Counted from the first letter of the stretch, positions 24,030-35,990 are shown. The stretch: DNA of 64,000 nucleotides from Epiperipatus broadwayi (GCA_028023455.1 JAQFVV010000072.1:3492501-3556500); one strand, 5' to 3'. Notes: a model not told the origin generated them from the letters alone. Made by a program: numbers and translations.

Positions 24030-25020
24030 GTTAATCCTGTTGGATTTGGTGTTGATTGTAGTTCCTATTCCTTCCTTCCAGGTTCCATGTTGCAGCTTTC
24101 TGGTTTTTTCTCTCATTCTAAATTAGTATTCCATGTGGTGTTGATTCAGTTGTGCCTTGTATTTCTTGATATTCATCTTTTGATATGGGCACTGCAATTT
24201 GCCAATTTTCTTTGAATCACCAACAGACATGATTTACATATCTTATGTATGCTGTCCCATCCTGTACTTAGATGATTGCTATTGTTTTTGATAACATTTT
24301 CATGATTACTCCTTTAAACTATTTCTTCCAGATTATATCTAGAATCCAAACTCTGTCACCTATTGTATATATTTTTTCTCTTTTCCAGTCCATTATTTGT
24401 ACTTTTTCAGCCAGCTATGTGCATTTTGCTAATAATGTACAGATTTTACTCTTAGTTTATAAGTTTCTAGTTCTTTTTCAAGAACTGTAATCTCTTTTTG
24501 AAGTGATTCAATTATTCTCTGCAGCTGTCTTCTGTTGCTGGTGCAGGTGTCTTATTATATGGCCTACCCTTCCCAGAATTACAATACCTTTTGTTGGCCT
24601 ATCTGCCATTTGTACAATTTTTTTTGGATGAAGGTACACTTTCTCCCAAGGATGGGAATAATCATCCCTTTTACAATGTATAGCAGTAGATTCATTTTTT
24701 TACCACAATAGTTGGTGGGCACTGTCACACGGCCTAATAAGTGCATTTCCATTTACATCATGCACTCTAATGTTTATTTCCTCCCATTTATTTTCTGCAT
24801 TATCAGATGACAGCAACGTACAGTCTGTTTGTGAGATCAGAGAAATTCCTGACCAACTACTATCTATCTCCATCAATAGTTCTATGCTGCAAAGTCCAGC
24901 TTCATCATAAACTGATTTGGACCTTGGGTGTCCATATTTTTAATCATATAATAACGTCCCCTATTTTCTTGCATAGGCGATTTACTTTTGCCTTTCCAGT
25001 TACCTTCCTAGTTGCAAATA
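24030..25020 (-). pseudogene. Ty3-type pol remnant (protease end and integrase tail)
   Basis: On the minus strand a patch reading YCGKKMNLLLYIVKG and then ILGRK (about 24650-24720) fits the end of a retroviral-type aspartic protease, where VVKG and LLGRxWL are typical. Downstream, GDRVWILD followed by KGVIMKMLSKTIAIV and YIRYVNHV (about 24260-24370) fits the integrase C-terminal tail of Ty3 elements. The two are only about 0.3 kb apart, so about 3 kb of pol is gone. Stops and frameshifts are frequent. Confidence 0.7.
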
Positions 25021-25024
25021 TGAG

Positions 25025-25750
25025 CTAAGTGTCTCTTTTTTTCTGCATTTAAAACATGACTATTTAAGCCACATACATTCTTTTAATATGTGGCCTCATA
25101 TCACAACAAAAACATGTTACTTTAACATTATTACTTTTTTCAGCTTTCAGTGGCTTGGGCTTTTCCTGTTGTTTTAAATGCACTCATTCTAGCGTTTTCA
25201 TCCATGTGTGTGTTAAAAACCTAAGCATGTTCAAGTATTAACTCATATGCTATGCAATGGCCACCTCATATGTACTCTCAGGTTCAATGAGAAATTATTT
25301 GAGCCTTTCATTAGATATATTCCCCCATAGTAATCGGTCCATGATTATTTGTCCATAAAATCACCATATCCACAACCTTTGATCAATTCCCTAAGAGCTG
25401 CATTATATTTTTTAATTTTCTCACCCTCTAGCTGCTTCCTTCTTTGCAAGGTTAAGTGAGCTATGTGCAATGACAGATGGGGGCTGAAATGATTGCTTCA
25501 TTTTTCAATAAGATTCTCATACTTTATTTCCTCTGTAAACAGGTAAATCAAATAATCTATTTATGACTTCCATTACTTTAATACCCACAAAACACGTAAG
25601 TGCAGCTATTTTTCTTTTGTTATCATCAATACCATTCAATGTAAAGAAGTTTTGTAATTGCATAATATTTAACGGTCAATCAGATGCGTTGCTGACCTCG
25701 AATTCAGGTAAGCAATTCTGCCCCAAAGCACGCATGACTGATTAACTGAG
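25025..25750 (-). pseudogene. Ty3-type gag remnant
   Basis: On the minus strand a start-like region reading LGQNCLPEFEVS is followed by a gag-like helical region with a LWGNIS and STYEVAIA patch. Then come two CCHC zinc knuckles: CFCCDMRPHIKRMC (about 25070-25115), which fits C-x2-C-x4-H-x4-C, and a second one broken by a frameshift (CFKCRKK, HLAHIC; about 25020-25065). Two knuckles are common in invertebrate Ty3 gag proteins. No intact frame is left. Confidence 0.75.
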
Positions 25751-25925
25751 CCTTACTACTAACTTTAATGACTATAATTCAATACTTTTCTCCCTAACTA
25801 TTTCCCTAGGTTCGAACAAGAGTGACTGCTAATAATTTGGCTTTTTAAAGCTTATTCGCCATTCGCAGGTTCAATGCGACTGCACCAATAATTTGCTATG
25901 TCCCCACCAACTGTGACTGTGCATT

Positions 25926-26541
25926 TGCCGAATCTAATTCACAAGTTAGCTACAGAATAACAAATAATGTTTATATAGTTACGATATTATTCATTTTATC
26001 TTTACTAACGTCTATAGTCTTTATAACACAATCCTCGAAGAGCCTTGAGGCATTCAAAATAATAAGACCGAGACGGTCTACCAAAAGTAGTAGTCGGCTT
26101 AGTGACCTACAGGAGCCGACATCCTAGGAATGAAAATACACTGATGATGATTTTCGCTGCCTTACAACACGAGCATGCAGTGACAGAGAAAAAAACCGCG
26201 CAATCCTTTTTCTCTGGCTTTTTATATCGATCTCTTCTTTTGTTTTTATTACCTTTTCTGGAGTAATTTGACTATAGCTTTAATCAGTTCGCTTAATTAA
26301 TTTAGGTATTATTTAAAGTTTGTTATCGTAATAGAATTCATCTTAACTTTTAATTACACATACAATTAATTAGTCTTAGGAATTCATTTTCATAAAAGGT
26401 AATTCATAAATCTATTCAATTAATTAATATATACATGAGGCTAATTAAAAGCTTTTATTTTTAAACTTCGTTTAATCAAACATTTCTTTTCAAAGATTTA
26501 TTTTGCAGCATTCTTAAGTTTAAAATATTTAATATCTTGCA
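25926..26541 (-). repeat. 5' LTR of the Ty3-type element
   Basis: Bounded on the minus strand by TGCAAGATATT and ATTCGGCA, so it has TG...CA ends. Downstream on the minus strand lies GTTGGTGGGGACATA, a possible primer-binding site; the priming tRNA cannot be assigned from the window. The T-rich promoter context is typical but unproven. Confidence 0.85.
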
Positions 26542-27344
26542 CCTGAGGCGTGCATGCATATATCTATCCTTTTTTCTTTTACTTTTGACACAAATTTTAC
26601 TAAGACAACGTAAACCAGACTTGTTCTTTTAGGCTTAAGATCATATTTTAGAATCATTAAGCAAACCATTTACCCCCCCCCCTCCATACCTTAAACAATA
26701 AAAATGCTAAGATTTAAAATAAAAATTCACTATTATATTTATAATAATTATTAAAGGAAAGGGATTCAAATTTTTATGCCCAGGTATTTTTTTTTTACTT
26801 TTGAATTAATCATGGTAAATTTGTGATAATAGAACTCAAAAATGTTTAAAAAAATAAATAACAATTGTGACAACCTATTTTTACAAAGTTTTTCTTGAAG
26901 AACTTCAAAAAGAAGACAATCAGAAGAACTTAAAATAGTAAGCCCCAAACCTTAGAGCAATTAAGTTTGTCAGTTTCTGATGAAACCAAGCATGAATACA
27001 GTGTCCGGCAGTTCACGAATACTGATTGGATAGAAAAGAAAAAAAAGCTGTCAACAAATTTTATAAGTGATTTTCTTTAAAAAGATTGCAGCAAATCAAA
27101 TAGCAATATTAATAAGTTTAAATTATAATACAATCTACACCGACGTAAAAGAAAATGTCAGAGAGAAAGAAGTGTGTGGAGGTTCTTTAATTTATCGCCA
27201 AATACAGAAAATATATGTAATTCAATATAAAAATTACATTAGTGACGACGAGGAAGGCGGGCACATCCATTTACCAGATAACAATAATGATAAAATTATG
27301 TTTGATTTAGAACTTAAACTTATCAAAAAGTAAATTATTACAAT

Positions 27345-27490
27345 TTGATTTACAAATGTCAAACCTTCCACAATCACTTTGACAACAACCATTTCAGATA
27401 AATATATTAATCATTATTACTAATCATTTATTACAATAGAAATTACCATAACAATCTTAGGCCAAATCTAAACTTTAAAATCCAGTTAAA
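27345..27490 (+). repeat. Dispersed repeat G1, copy 3
   Basis: TTTGATTTACAAATGTCAAA, a TTTGACAACAA block, ATATATTAATCATTATTACT and CTAAACTTTAAAATCCAGTT parallel the copies at 2262-2402 and 18230-18385. The frame at 27067-27333 just upstream (88 codons) resembles nothing I recognise. Confidence 0.6.
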
Positions 27491-28047
27491 ATTTAATAGG
27501 TCGATTTTACAATTAAACAATAACATCTGGAATAATTAATCCATAAGTCCATTTCTCTTTTTCCAGACGTTTCACCCCATTACGCATTCTTGAAACATTA
27601 TTAAACGATTCTTGAAATATTATTAAACGATAGTTACGAATTTAATTGTGTAATTTATCAGAATTAAAATAACATATTGCTCAGTTACTTAATTAGAATT
27701 TTTGGACACTTACTGCAAAATTTCAAAAAAGGCTTTTTAATATTTATAACATATAGTTTAATATTTTTATTATCATCCTTCAGTTTAACGTTGACCGTCA
27801 TTAAAGAGCCTCTGAGACTCATGACCCCATATGCATTACCATAGGTTGCATCACTATAACTATGCAACTGAAACTAATTATGTATATGAAATTAGTTTTA
27901 CAGTCAATTCCAGAGCTTATCTCAGGACTGAATACTGAGATTAAGAGAAAAAAAACCAATAATTGATCACAGCTAAAAATTACAATTGAGCACTTCAGAT
28001 TTATCATGAAGTAATAATCATGATAAGATAAAGTGCATGCAAAAAAA

Positions 28048-28240
28048 CTGATACCTAGTAATTACACAATGTTTCGAGTGGTATTCTCCAATCTTCTTCA
28101 GATGTTGCAGACCTGACCTGTGACAGTATTCACATAGGAATCGAATTTGCACCTTTAAATTCTCAAATATCGAATTTAAGACAAACACTCTAACCAATTG
28201 AGCTATCCTGTCAAAGGCAATAAATAGAAGAAATTTCATA
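28048..28240 (-). repeat. R3 repeat beside a Penelope-like element
   Basis: On the minus strand: TGACAGGATAGCTCAATTGG (a tRNA-like A-box region), a B-box-like GATTCCTATGTG stretch, GGTCAGGTCTGCAACATC, TGAAGAAGATTGGAGAATAC and CACTCGAAACATTGTG. It ends immediately before the Penelope-like coding relic at 28250, so it may be part of that element's terminal region and not an independent SINE. Confidence 0.7.
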
Positions 28241-28249
28241 TATTTATAT

Positions 28250-29215
28250 TGCAGTCATTCTGGACACACATCAACAGCATATCTCCTTCTATTAAATTCA
28301 CAATGGAATCAGAACGAGAATAAAATTGGCATTCTTAGATAATATTCTTGTGACAAGACTCCCACAGGGCAAAGTAAAAACAATAGTGTATAGGACACTA
28401 TCATACACTAGTAAGTACTTGTCATATACAATAAACATATCAGAAGCACTAAACATCGAATGATAGTATCACTATGGAATAGAGCAAAGAAAGTTTGTTT
28501 GGAAACCAGCATACACTGGTAAGTTCTTGGCATATACATCCAATTATGCCAGAAGCACTAAACATGGAATGATAGCATCACTATGGAATAGAGCAAAAAA
28601 AGTTTGTTTGGAAACCAGTGATTTGGAAAATGAAAAGATTCACATAGAAAAAAAATCTCTCAAAAAGAATGGTTATCCATCAGCTGTCTTCAAGGACACC
28701 TTTAATAGACAATGAAAAGAGACACCAAAAGAAAAAAAACAGTCATTGGTAGTGTAGTGTATCTATATATACCAGGAATGGTAAATAAATAAAAGAAAAT
28801 CTGTAGGCAATATAACATTAGAACAGCTTTACAAAGCCATACCACATTTCAAGGAATTCTTACTTCTATCAAGCCTAAACTGGAAATGATGAAGAACAAA
28901 AACTGCATCTATGAAATACCATGTGAATGCGGACAAAATATACTGGTGAGATCTGTCACCCTGTTGAACAGCAATTGAAAGAACACAAACTAATGGTTAA
29001 AAGAGAAAAAAACACATGTGTGTGCAATAGCAGACCATGTATGTTTTAATGACCATATGTTTAACTGGGAAAATACAAAAATTATTGAAAGAGAAGAAAA
29101 GGTGCAAAGAAGAAAATTCAAGGAAGCTGCTAATATGAAAATGGAAAATAATACTATAAGTCAACCCAGTGTGTCAATACACTTTGTATGGAAGGCTCTA
29201 ATAATCTTGTTCTTA
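28250..29215 (+). pseudogene. Penelope-like element, RT end plus GIY-YIG tail
   Basis: Translation in shifting frames gives HINSISPSIKFTMESERE, AFLDNILVTRLPQGKVKTIV and a YRTLSYTSKYL patch (equivalent to YRKPTHTxxYL), matching the thumb end of Penelope-like reverse transcriptases. Then LVV(V)xYIPGM-like sequence, IYEIPCECG (the start of the GIY-YIG-type domain) and IADHVCFNDHMFNWENTKII with EREEKVQRRKFKEA follow in the order known for the C terminus. A direct duplication of about 105 bp lies inside it (28400-28505 and 28508-28617). Stops and frameshifts show that it is dead. Confidence 0.75.
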
Positions 29216-29982
29216 GAGAAAATAATAATAATAAATTTCTATTATACATTTATTTATTATAAAACAAACAATAAATATATAATACAGTGAGATAAATTCC
29301 ATACAAAAAAAATATTGAGCAAGGAGTTTAAATATAACAACTAAAAACACTAATAAAATACAAAAAGTATAAATATAACATAAAATATTAAAATCACAAA
29401 GACATTACATTTGGCAATTAAACCAATTACAACATAACATACAATATAAACAAGAAATAAAACCAATGTTTAGCATGATATAACCAATGCCATAAATGCT
29501 TTTTAAAAATCAAATAACTAGTGTTCATAAAATTCACAGAACAATTTCGTATAAACATATTAAATAATTTGAGACTCATAACTAAATTGCTTCCTAATGG
29601 AAGTTTTAAAAAAATTAGGTAAAGCCAGCTGATATTTAGTAGATAAACAAGATTTTACAGCAGAAGATGTAGTATCCAAGTGAATTTTCCTACAATAAAT
29701 AACAAGCATTACTCTATACAGATACAAATGGAAAACATCTAGTACATTAGAAATCCCATAAATATTTCTAACACGTGATATGTGATCTACCAAAAATGAT
29801 ACGCATTGTATAATTCTGTAAAACAAATAAAGTAGTCATTGCAAAAGTAGAACAGTTCCCCCATACTGATATATTATAACATAAGTTTTGATAACAAGAA
29901 ATATATAAAGTAAAACATATAATTTAATTTACATAAATGAGAACAAAGTCAATAAGGTCAAGTAATAACAACAACAACAACA

Positions 29983-30018
<36 letters not shown>

Positions 30019-30080
30019 GCATATAATTAACCTTGCTTTGAAAAAAAATTGAAGGACTCAGGAGGATTTGAACCAATCCT
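29216..30080. other. A+T-rich sequence, no gene
   Basis: Mostly A-rich sequence with AAT/AAC triplet runs near 29960-30017. The 88-codon minus-strand frame at 29560-29826 has no recognisable domain. It may include degraded 3' sequence of the preceding Penelope-like element. Confidence 0.5.
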
Positions 30081-30081
30081 C

Positions 30082-30292
30082 ATATATAAATAGATATGAA
30101 ATTTCTACTATCTGTTGCCTTTGACAGAATAGCTCAGTTGTTTAGACCGTTTGCCTTAAATTCGATATTTGAGAATCTAAAGGTTTGAGTTTAACTCCTA
30201 TGTAAACATTATCACTGGTCAGGCCAGCAACACCTGAAGAAGAATGGAGAATAATATTACTCGAAATGTTGCATAATTACTAACCTGTAATG
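30082..30292 (+). repeat. R3 repeat, sense copy
   Basis: GACAGAATAGCTCAGTTG (A-box-like), AAAGGTTTGAGTTTAACTCC (B-box-like), ACTGGTCAGGCCAGCAACAC, CTGAAGAAGAATGGAG and ACTCGAAATGTTGC follow the R3 order. GCAAC and GTTGC bracket the terminal hairpin and can pair. This is the most complete sense-strand R3 copy. Confidence 0.7.
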
Positions 30293-30429
30293 TCTATTTG
30301 TGTATTATTATTAACAAGTTGTTTGTATTTGAAAAGTTTAAATAAAGTTTAAAATTTTTCTATACATTCAACATTCACTCATAGATGATGGAAATAGTCC
30401 ATCATATTATCACATCTAATATACCATTA

Positions 30430-31030
30430 TTACGTACCTTCAGGCAAATCTTGGCCAGATTATTAATGCAGATGAAATCATAATGGATGAAATTAATCAT
30501 TGGAATTAAACTTAGATGAAATGTTTTTGGTAGAAATATCTTAATAATAAAAGGAAATACACCTATGTCATTTGAAAAAAATGTGTTTTAGTAGTTCTTA
30601 TTTATGGAAATGACACTTAATAGAAGAGCAATGCAAAGACTTCAGACCATTCAACAAAGTATAAAGATGTATGTTAGGAGTAATAAGAAGGAATTGAAAA
30701 TGAAATGCATAGGTGAGAGAACAAACAGATGTTTTGACATCACTGAAAGAATTAAAAGGCTAAAATGGAGCTGGAGTTGGGCATATTGCTAGAAGATAGT
30801 AGTTTGACAGTTAAACTGTTAAACTAAATTTCAAAAAATTGTAAAAGACCTTGAAAGAGACCGCGTGTAAGATAGATGGATGAAATAAGAAAATGTGCTG
30901 GGGGTGATATGGGCAAGAGAGACTAGAGATAAGTGAAACTGAATTAAACTTGGAAAGACCTTCATGCTACAATGGATCAAAATGATTGAAAATGATGAAT
31001 ACTGAAGGATGGGGACGGAGATGGGGATAA
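30430..31030 (+). pseudogene. LINE reverse transcriptase C-terminal relic
   Basis: In order: YGNDT (for YGxETW), TLNRRAMQRLQTIQQSIK, IGERTNRCFDITERIKRLKW (for the usual R(T)xxxDIxxRIxxLKWxWAGH), DRWMK, and VIWARETRDK. This is the C-terminal end of a non-LTR retrotransposon ORF2, downstream of the RT palm. The frame at 30604-30792 covers the best part. There is no start, and stops follow WSWSWAYC. The 3' end lies near AATGATGAATACTG. Confidence 0.75.
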
Positions 31031-31560
31031 AAGTTTCACTGTTGCTGTTGATTTGCGAAATGTTGCAATTGCTGAGCCAAGCTGTTGCAATTAAAACTAA
31101 AAAATTAAAATCTCATTTTTATTAATTTCTAATTTATTTAATTGATTCCTGGATACTATGCATAAGGAAACATACTTTAATTAAACAGTAAAGATAAATA
31201 AATTCTAATTTAGGATAAGCAAAAAAAAAATCTCAATCAAAAAAAGATTAATACTTTTTAACACTGACGGTGATTAGAGTATCTTAACAGATGATTTAAA
31301 ATAGCTGAAAATTTATGCTCCTGGCCAGAGATGTCAAAAGCTCAATAAATCAAAACCATACTGATTTTCCTTATAATCTTTCCTTTTTCTTTACAGATTG
31401 TTAACTCACAAGTCTTACAGAAAAGCAACCCATAGTTTTCATTGACAGACTTCATTTAATCCCTAGTAATAAAAGAGTTTCAAGCACTCAATGTGTCATA
31501 AATGCCGATTTATTATTTGAATGCGTTGAAAATTATTCGCAATTTGAATCAAATTATAAA

Positions 31561-31652
31561 AGCTTTTTTTTTTTTTTTGCTATAAAAAAAAAAAGCTTCT
31601 ATAAAATGTATTAAGACATAATTTCTCAACTTCTTCATTTTTTTTTTAAAAA
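31561..31652. repeat. T-run/A-run palindromes
   Basis: Two adjacent homopolymer palindromes: AAAGC plus T-run, a short spacer and an A-run ending in GCTT near 31560-31601, and a T-run followed directly by an A-run near 31637-31658. Similar junctions occur near 620, 11366, 15566, 16490 and 48344. Confidence 0.7.
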
Positions 31653-31924
31653 AAAAACACTTATTAGTCACTTCCTTTAGAAAGTTCAAAATACTTCTCT
31701 TTAGAAGAACAGTTTCTCTTTAAGGGTAATTCATAAGAAGTACACGTCGAATTTAAATTCGTTAAGTGAATATATTCTTTAAAACAAATCTATGATTACT
31801 CTCCCGTTCTCTTATGACATATATTCTTAATTAATTTAGTATACAATATTTACATTTTATGTCAATAAAGTAAATATTGTATATTTAATTAATTTTAAAA
31901 CAATGTATTTGTCTGTTGCCATTA

Positions 31925-32560
31925 TTTTCAATATTAGCGATACCACGTTGGATAAATATTCTTCAAATTCGAACAACTTTTATTGATTCATACTTTCTTT
32001 TCTTCAATACCATTCCATCAAACTTCCTTATCTCACTCATCCATCTCACGGGGGGGGTGTGTCTCCTAATAGCAATATGCCCGCCCAAATCCATTTTAGG
32101 CCCTTAATTCTTTTAATAATGTCAATAATAACTGTTTGTTCTATTATCTATATATTTTGAGTTCGATCATTAGTTGTTATTTCCAACATATATTTTTTCA
32201 ATATTTCATTGTAAGGTTTAAAAAACTTTAATATTGCTTTTCTACTAAGTGTCCAAGTTTCAAATCCATAATTAAGAACTAGTAAAAAAACACACATAAG
32301 CGTATTTCCTTTGAATATCAAATTATTTTAGCAAAAACCTTACATACAAGTTTAATGCTATGATTAATTTCATCCACTATATTTCAACCAGTGTTAAAAA
32401 TCTGATAATAAGTATTTATAATTCATTAACTTTTTCTAATTCATTAGTATCAATCTTCCTTGCGAACACATCTAGATATTTATACTTATAATACATTAGC
32501 TAAAAATTAGAATGTAAAGAAGATAACTAAATAAACATGATAGGTGAAACATCCTTTTAA
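31925..32560 (-). pseudogene. LINE reverse transcriptase C-terminal relic, antisense
   Basis: On the minus strand VLNYGFETWTLSRK (about 32230-32275) matches the YGxETW motif after the RT palm. Further on come LKWIW(A)GHIA and RWMSEIRKFDG (about 32000-32095), the usual C-terminal motifs. Two or more frames are needed. The 3' part carries CATCCATCTCACG like the fragment at 2725-2935, so they are probably the same family. Confidence 0.7.
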
Positions 32561-33232
32561 TAGCCCATTGCAGAGTAGAGACCTCTCACTATCGTTTAAT
32601 TAAAAAAAAAGTAGTGTAGAGAGCTATATTTATAAGACTAGTTAAAATACTACTTAGTAAAAAAAATCTGTCTTTCTTTTTATGTTCTAATCTAAGAATA
32701 GTTAGATATTAAGTTACTGATCTACAATTAGATGGTTAGTTTGACTGACTGGTGATTGAAAATCATAGGTTTATTTAGAGCCTGAAAAACTTGCAAGTTG
32801 TGTTTAAATTTGAAGTACAGTATGGTCGAAAGGTGTGCTAATCATTAATTTCTACGCACATTTTTAAGTCATTTATCAAAACCTTCTTACCAGTTAACAG
32901 AAACCTCTCACATATTGATATAGGATGTTCTCCACATAGTCAAGATAAAGAAACCATAAATATATTTTTTATTTTAGTGTATTGTTTTATGCAGACCTAA
33001 AACAATCTCGCACACTATCATTAAATAGCCTTAAAAGAAACATTAAAAGAGAGTTCTCAAAGATAAAAGCCATAATTTTTCCTCTTTCCACTTCCCATAA
33101 AGTTCATTTTTTCACTATAAGATAAAACTTAAAGAAATCAGACTCTTGCCCCATCTGATATTTAAAAACTTCTATTTTTGTAATGATATTTTAACTTTCA
33201 GTTGTTGTTTTTTTAAATGGCATTTAAATTTA

Positions 33233-33342
33233 TTTTTTTTCTTTCTTATGTGTCATAGCATCAGCCGGGAAGCGAACCCGCTAACCCGGGATAACTGCTT
33301 GTAAAGCAGCTGTCGCTGACCTCTCGACCACCAATGCTTGAC
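33233..33342 (-). repeat. SINE S1 (class-II tRNA-like), full length
   Basis: On the minus strand the element begins near GTCAAGCATTGG, carries GGTGGTCGAGAGGTCAGCG (A box), a long variable-arm-like part, GGGTTCGCTTCCCGG (B box) and GATGCTATGACAC, and ends in a tail that reads as T-rich on the plus strand. Flanking TTAAATTTA at 33224-33232 and 33343-33351 is a target-site duplication. The element is just over 100 bp, essentially a tRNA-like head plus tail. Confidence 0.8.
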
Positions 33343-33504
33343 TTAAATTTAATTTTACTCTATAATTACAACAAAATATTAGCTTTAAGTAAATAATCTT
33401 TTCCTGTAACTACAATCATCCAAGCCACTTTTGTTTTGTCTTGAGATGTGATTATAAAATTTTGTAGCTTAATTGATCATTATCATTTTTATATGCCCTA
33501 TGTA

Positions 33505-33605
33505 GTTTGAGACAGTGATATAATGGCAGATTCTGGAGGTCAGTTCTGCCATTCTGATGCTCAAACTTCTGACGAAATCCTGAGCAATAAACCATTCAGT
33601 TATTT
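33505..33605 (+). repeat. SINE-like repeat S2
   Basis: TTTGAGACAGTGATA, then GATGCTCAAACTTCTGACGA and ATCCTGAGCAATAAA follow the S2 pattern also seen at 54255-54395, 46640-46815 and 51775-51910. Its 3' end AACTTCTNANGAANTCCTGAG is the best conserved part. Confidence 0.55.
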
Positions 33606-33804
33606 TATATTGTTTTTACTGACTTTAGAAACAATGATGAATTTTACTTAGTACTTTTTAAATATAATATCCATGAGATTTTTACAATGATTTGATTGGC
33701 TGTTGGTTGTCATAAGCGCTTGAGAAATTTGCACTCTCTCAATTTAATTTCAATATAATGATATGTAATTCTAAGGCAGTATGTAACTTTCTTGCACTGA
33801 ATGT

Positions 33805-33985
33805 TTCTTATATCTGTAATTAGAGGGATTTAAACCCAGGACTTTTCAGTTCTCCACTCCATCTCAAGGAACTGATACACATGACCATACTGGGGATCAT
33901 GAACCTTTTATGCATGTGTGGACATGTGTATCAGTTACTTGAGATGGAAATGGAGGATGAATAGACTAAAAAATAATGAGTTCAA
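33805..33985. repeat. R1-derived foldback
   Basis: The left part (GGGATTTAAACCCAGGAC to GATACACATGACC) is antisense R1. The right part (GTGTATCAGTTACTTGAGAT onwards) is sense R1, with GGGGATCATGAACC between them. The ribozyme is reduced to the stem I strand. It forms a hairpin of about 70 imperfect pairs. Confidence 0.6.
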
Positions 33986-34784
33986 ATATAATGATATATA
34001 AACATCAAAAATATAAACTAATAAACACACACACACGGCCCTAAGACACTCAAATTAAATAGAATTATTAAAATTGTCCTTTAATATGCTAATGGCATAA
34101 ATATCAAAAGAAAGAAAGTTATCTATTATATCCAAGAGCAGTTTTCTTCAGTATACTTTAAAGTCAGCCGAGTAATCAAGATGGCAGATGGTATAGGGCT
34201 GTATTAACCATTTTCACATCAGTTTCTGCTTTCATCAATCACCTTTTATTATAGAATCCAACTTTACTTAGTATTTTATTGTGTTTCTTTAAAAAAAAAA
34301 AAAAAGATTTGTTTTTTAAAAAATCAGGGAGTTTAAAAATAGGTGAAGAGAAAACTAATTACCAGACATGTTTCAATTTTTCCCAACCTTATATAAAAAA
34401 TTGACGTTATTTTACAATGCCATCTTAACTACATATTGAATATTTTTAAAAGTTACACATTTCCTGTTGTAATTATCCAAAATTAGAATTTTTAAACGTT
34501 CTAATGTAGATGCCAATAGATAGTACTTTTAAAAACATACCTATTAAAAAGTTCTCTCTTATTAAGCTTAAATAAAATTTACTAATGAATTAATTAAACA
34601 CTTATCAGAAGAGATGAAGAGAGATCAGGACTTTTGTTATGTGTTTATATATGCTTGTATATTCTCATAATGATGAGTTCTACACACTGAAATGCAAAAA
34701 TAGTATTAAAGAAATACTCAATATTGAAAGAACCCATAATCCTTGCTTGGTCAGCGCTTTTCAAGAACAAAATCTATACTAGTT

Positions 34785-34945
34785 CAAATCTAAAATCCTA
34801 GTGCACTAGATCTAGATGATGAAGACCATAAGGCAGAAACTATTCTGGAGATACGAAAAGCATTGCATAGGGATTTAACAAGCTGTACTTCTAGCATCAA
34901 CTGATTACTCAAACTTACAATAGGAGGCAGCACTAAAGTAATATA
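34785..34945 (+). repeat. Divergent R2 repeat
   Basis: AGTGCACTAGATCTAG, then GATGAAGACC and GGCAGAAACTATTCTGGAG, then GCATAGGGATTTAACAAGC and AACTGATTACTC follow the R2 sense order (compare the minus strand of 57020-57310). The start of the CTGATGA core is altered. A weak but colinear match. Confidence 0.55.
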
Positions 34946-35304
34946 AATAGGATTAATGAAGATACATTCATTAAAGTGACTAAATGTAAGATTTTAGATT
35001 ACATTGAATAATAATAATCACAGTATGAAAACATTTATTACAATAAAAGATTTAGCATTTGCTCGTGTAATGTGTTTTCATAGAAGAATCACATTACTCT
35101 CTGAAATAATTTAATCTGACACCAGCATGATGGGTCATCATGAGACTGCAATATAGAAAATGGAGAACGATCTGCAGGTATCAAGACAACAATTAAGATA
35201 AATATAATTATTATCAGGTATCAGTTAGGTTAGAGATTGTCATATCAGTTTTAGCCAGATTCAGATTTTAAATTAAGGATTAAAATATATCTATTTTTAA
35301 AACA

Positions 35305-35590
35305 GTTCATACAATAATGCTATCACTGCAAGCCATGGTAATCAATAGATGCTAGAAGGTTTGTGCATAAAATGCCTAACTAGTGCTTACTCATACAATA
35401 CCCCTAGAATAGTTTTTAGCTTGTGTCTCTCATCAGTGAGATGTCTTGGCTCTGAGAGCACTGCACCCAGATTTTTAGATCTAATGCAACCCTTCAGCAA
35501 ACACCTTTTACCTATGTAGTTAATTACAAAGCTATGTGCCCAAAATGAAAACACGTTTTCAATCCAAGATAATTTGCTTGAATAGTCAAA
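35305..35590 (-). repeat. R2 repeat with hammerhead-like core
   Basis: Antisense R2: GTAATCAATAGATGC, GTTTGTGCATAAAATGCCTA, CTACTCATACAAT-like sequence, then TCTCATCAGTGAG and CACTGCACCCAGAT. On the minus strand CTGATGA (35430-35436) is intact, while GAAAC has become AAAAC. It lies head to tail with the copy at 35715-35990, a tandem arrangement. Confidence 0.7.
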
Positions 35591-35714
35591 CAGATCTAAA
35601 CTCAGTTCAGGGTCTATACCTGGATTTTTAATAACCATAGTTAATATCATCCTTTATTGCAGCATTGTAATAAACCACCAACACATCATATGATCACCAT
35701 TTCCCATGTTATTT

Positions 35715-35990
35715 AAACAGGAAAAACTCTCCATACAGTAGTGCCACTCAGTGCAAGCCAGAGTAATCAATGGATTCCAGAAGGCTTGTGCATAAATCCC
35801 TATCTAGTGCCTACTCATCCAATATCCCCCCAGAGTAGTTTCTGGCAGTGGATCCGAGAGCACTGCACCTAGATCTTAGGATTTAATGCAACTCTCCAAC
35901 AGCCACCTTTAATCTCTACTTAACTACAAAACTATGAGAATAAAATATGAAAAAAAACAATAATATTTTCAATCTAAGCCCAAACTCTTA
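35715..35990 (-). repeat. R2 repeat, ribozyme region deleted
   Basis: AAAACTCTCCATACAGTAGT, AGAGTAATCAATGGATTCC, GTGCATAAATCCCTATC and GAGAGCACTGCACCTAGATC match R2. Between TAGTTTCTGGCAGTGGATC the hammerhead-like core is deleted, giving an internal comparison with the other copies. Confidence 0.75.

Larger units (their letters stand above)
23303..26541 (-). mobile_element. Ty3-type LTR retrotransposon, internally deleted
   Basis: Two direct repeats of about 0.62 kb flank about 2 kb of degraded coding sequence read on the minus strand. The order is gag, double zinc knuckle, protease end, then the integrase C-terminal tail. The RT, RNase H and integrase catalytic core are missing. A purine-rich tract (AAGAGGAG on the minus strand) abuts the 3' LTR, as expected of a polypurine tract. 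On the minus strand the LTRs begin TGCA; the right one ends in CA. The LTRs differ at many positions, so the insertion is old. I saw no matching 4-6 bp target duplication. Confidence 0.85.

Noticed and set aside
27067-27333. An 88-codon plus-strand frame ending in a charged tail
   Set aside because: I recognise no domain, there is no neighbouring exon-like signal, and it abuts the G1 repeat. A chance frame in A+T-rich DNA is as likely.
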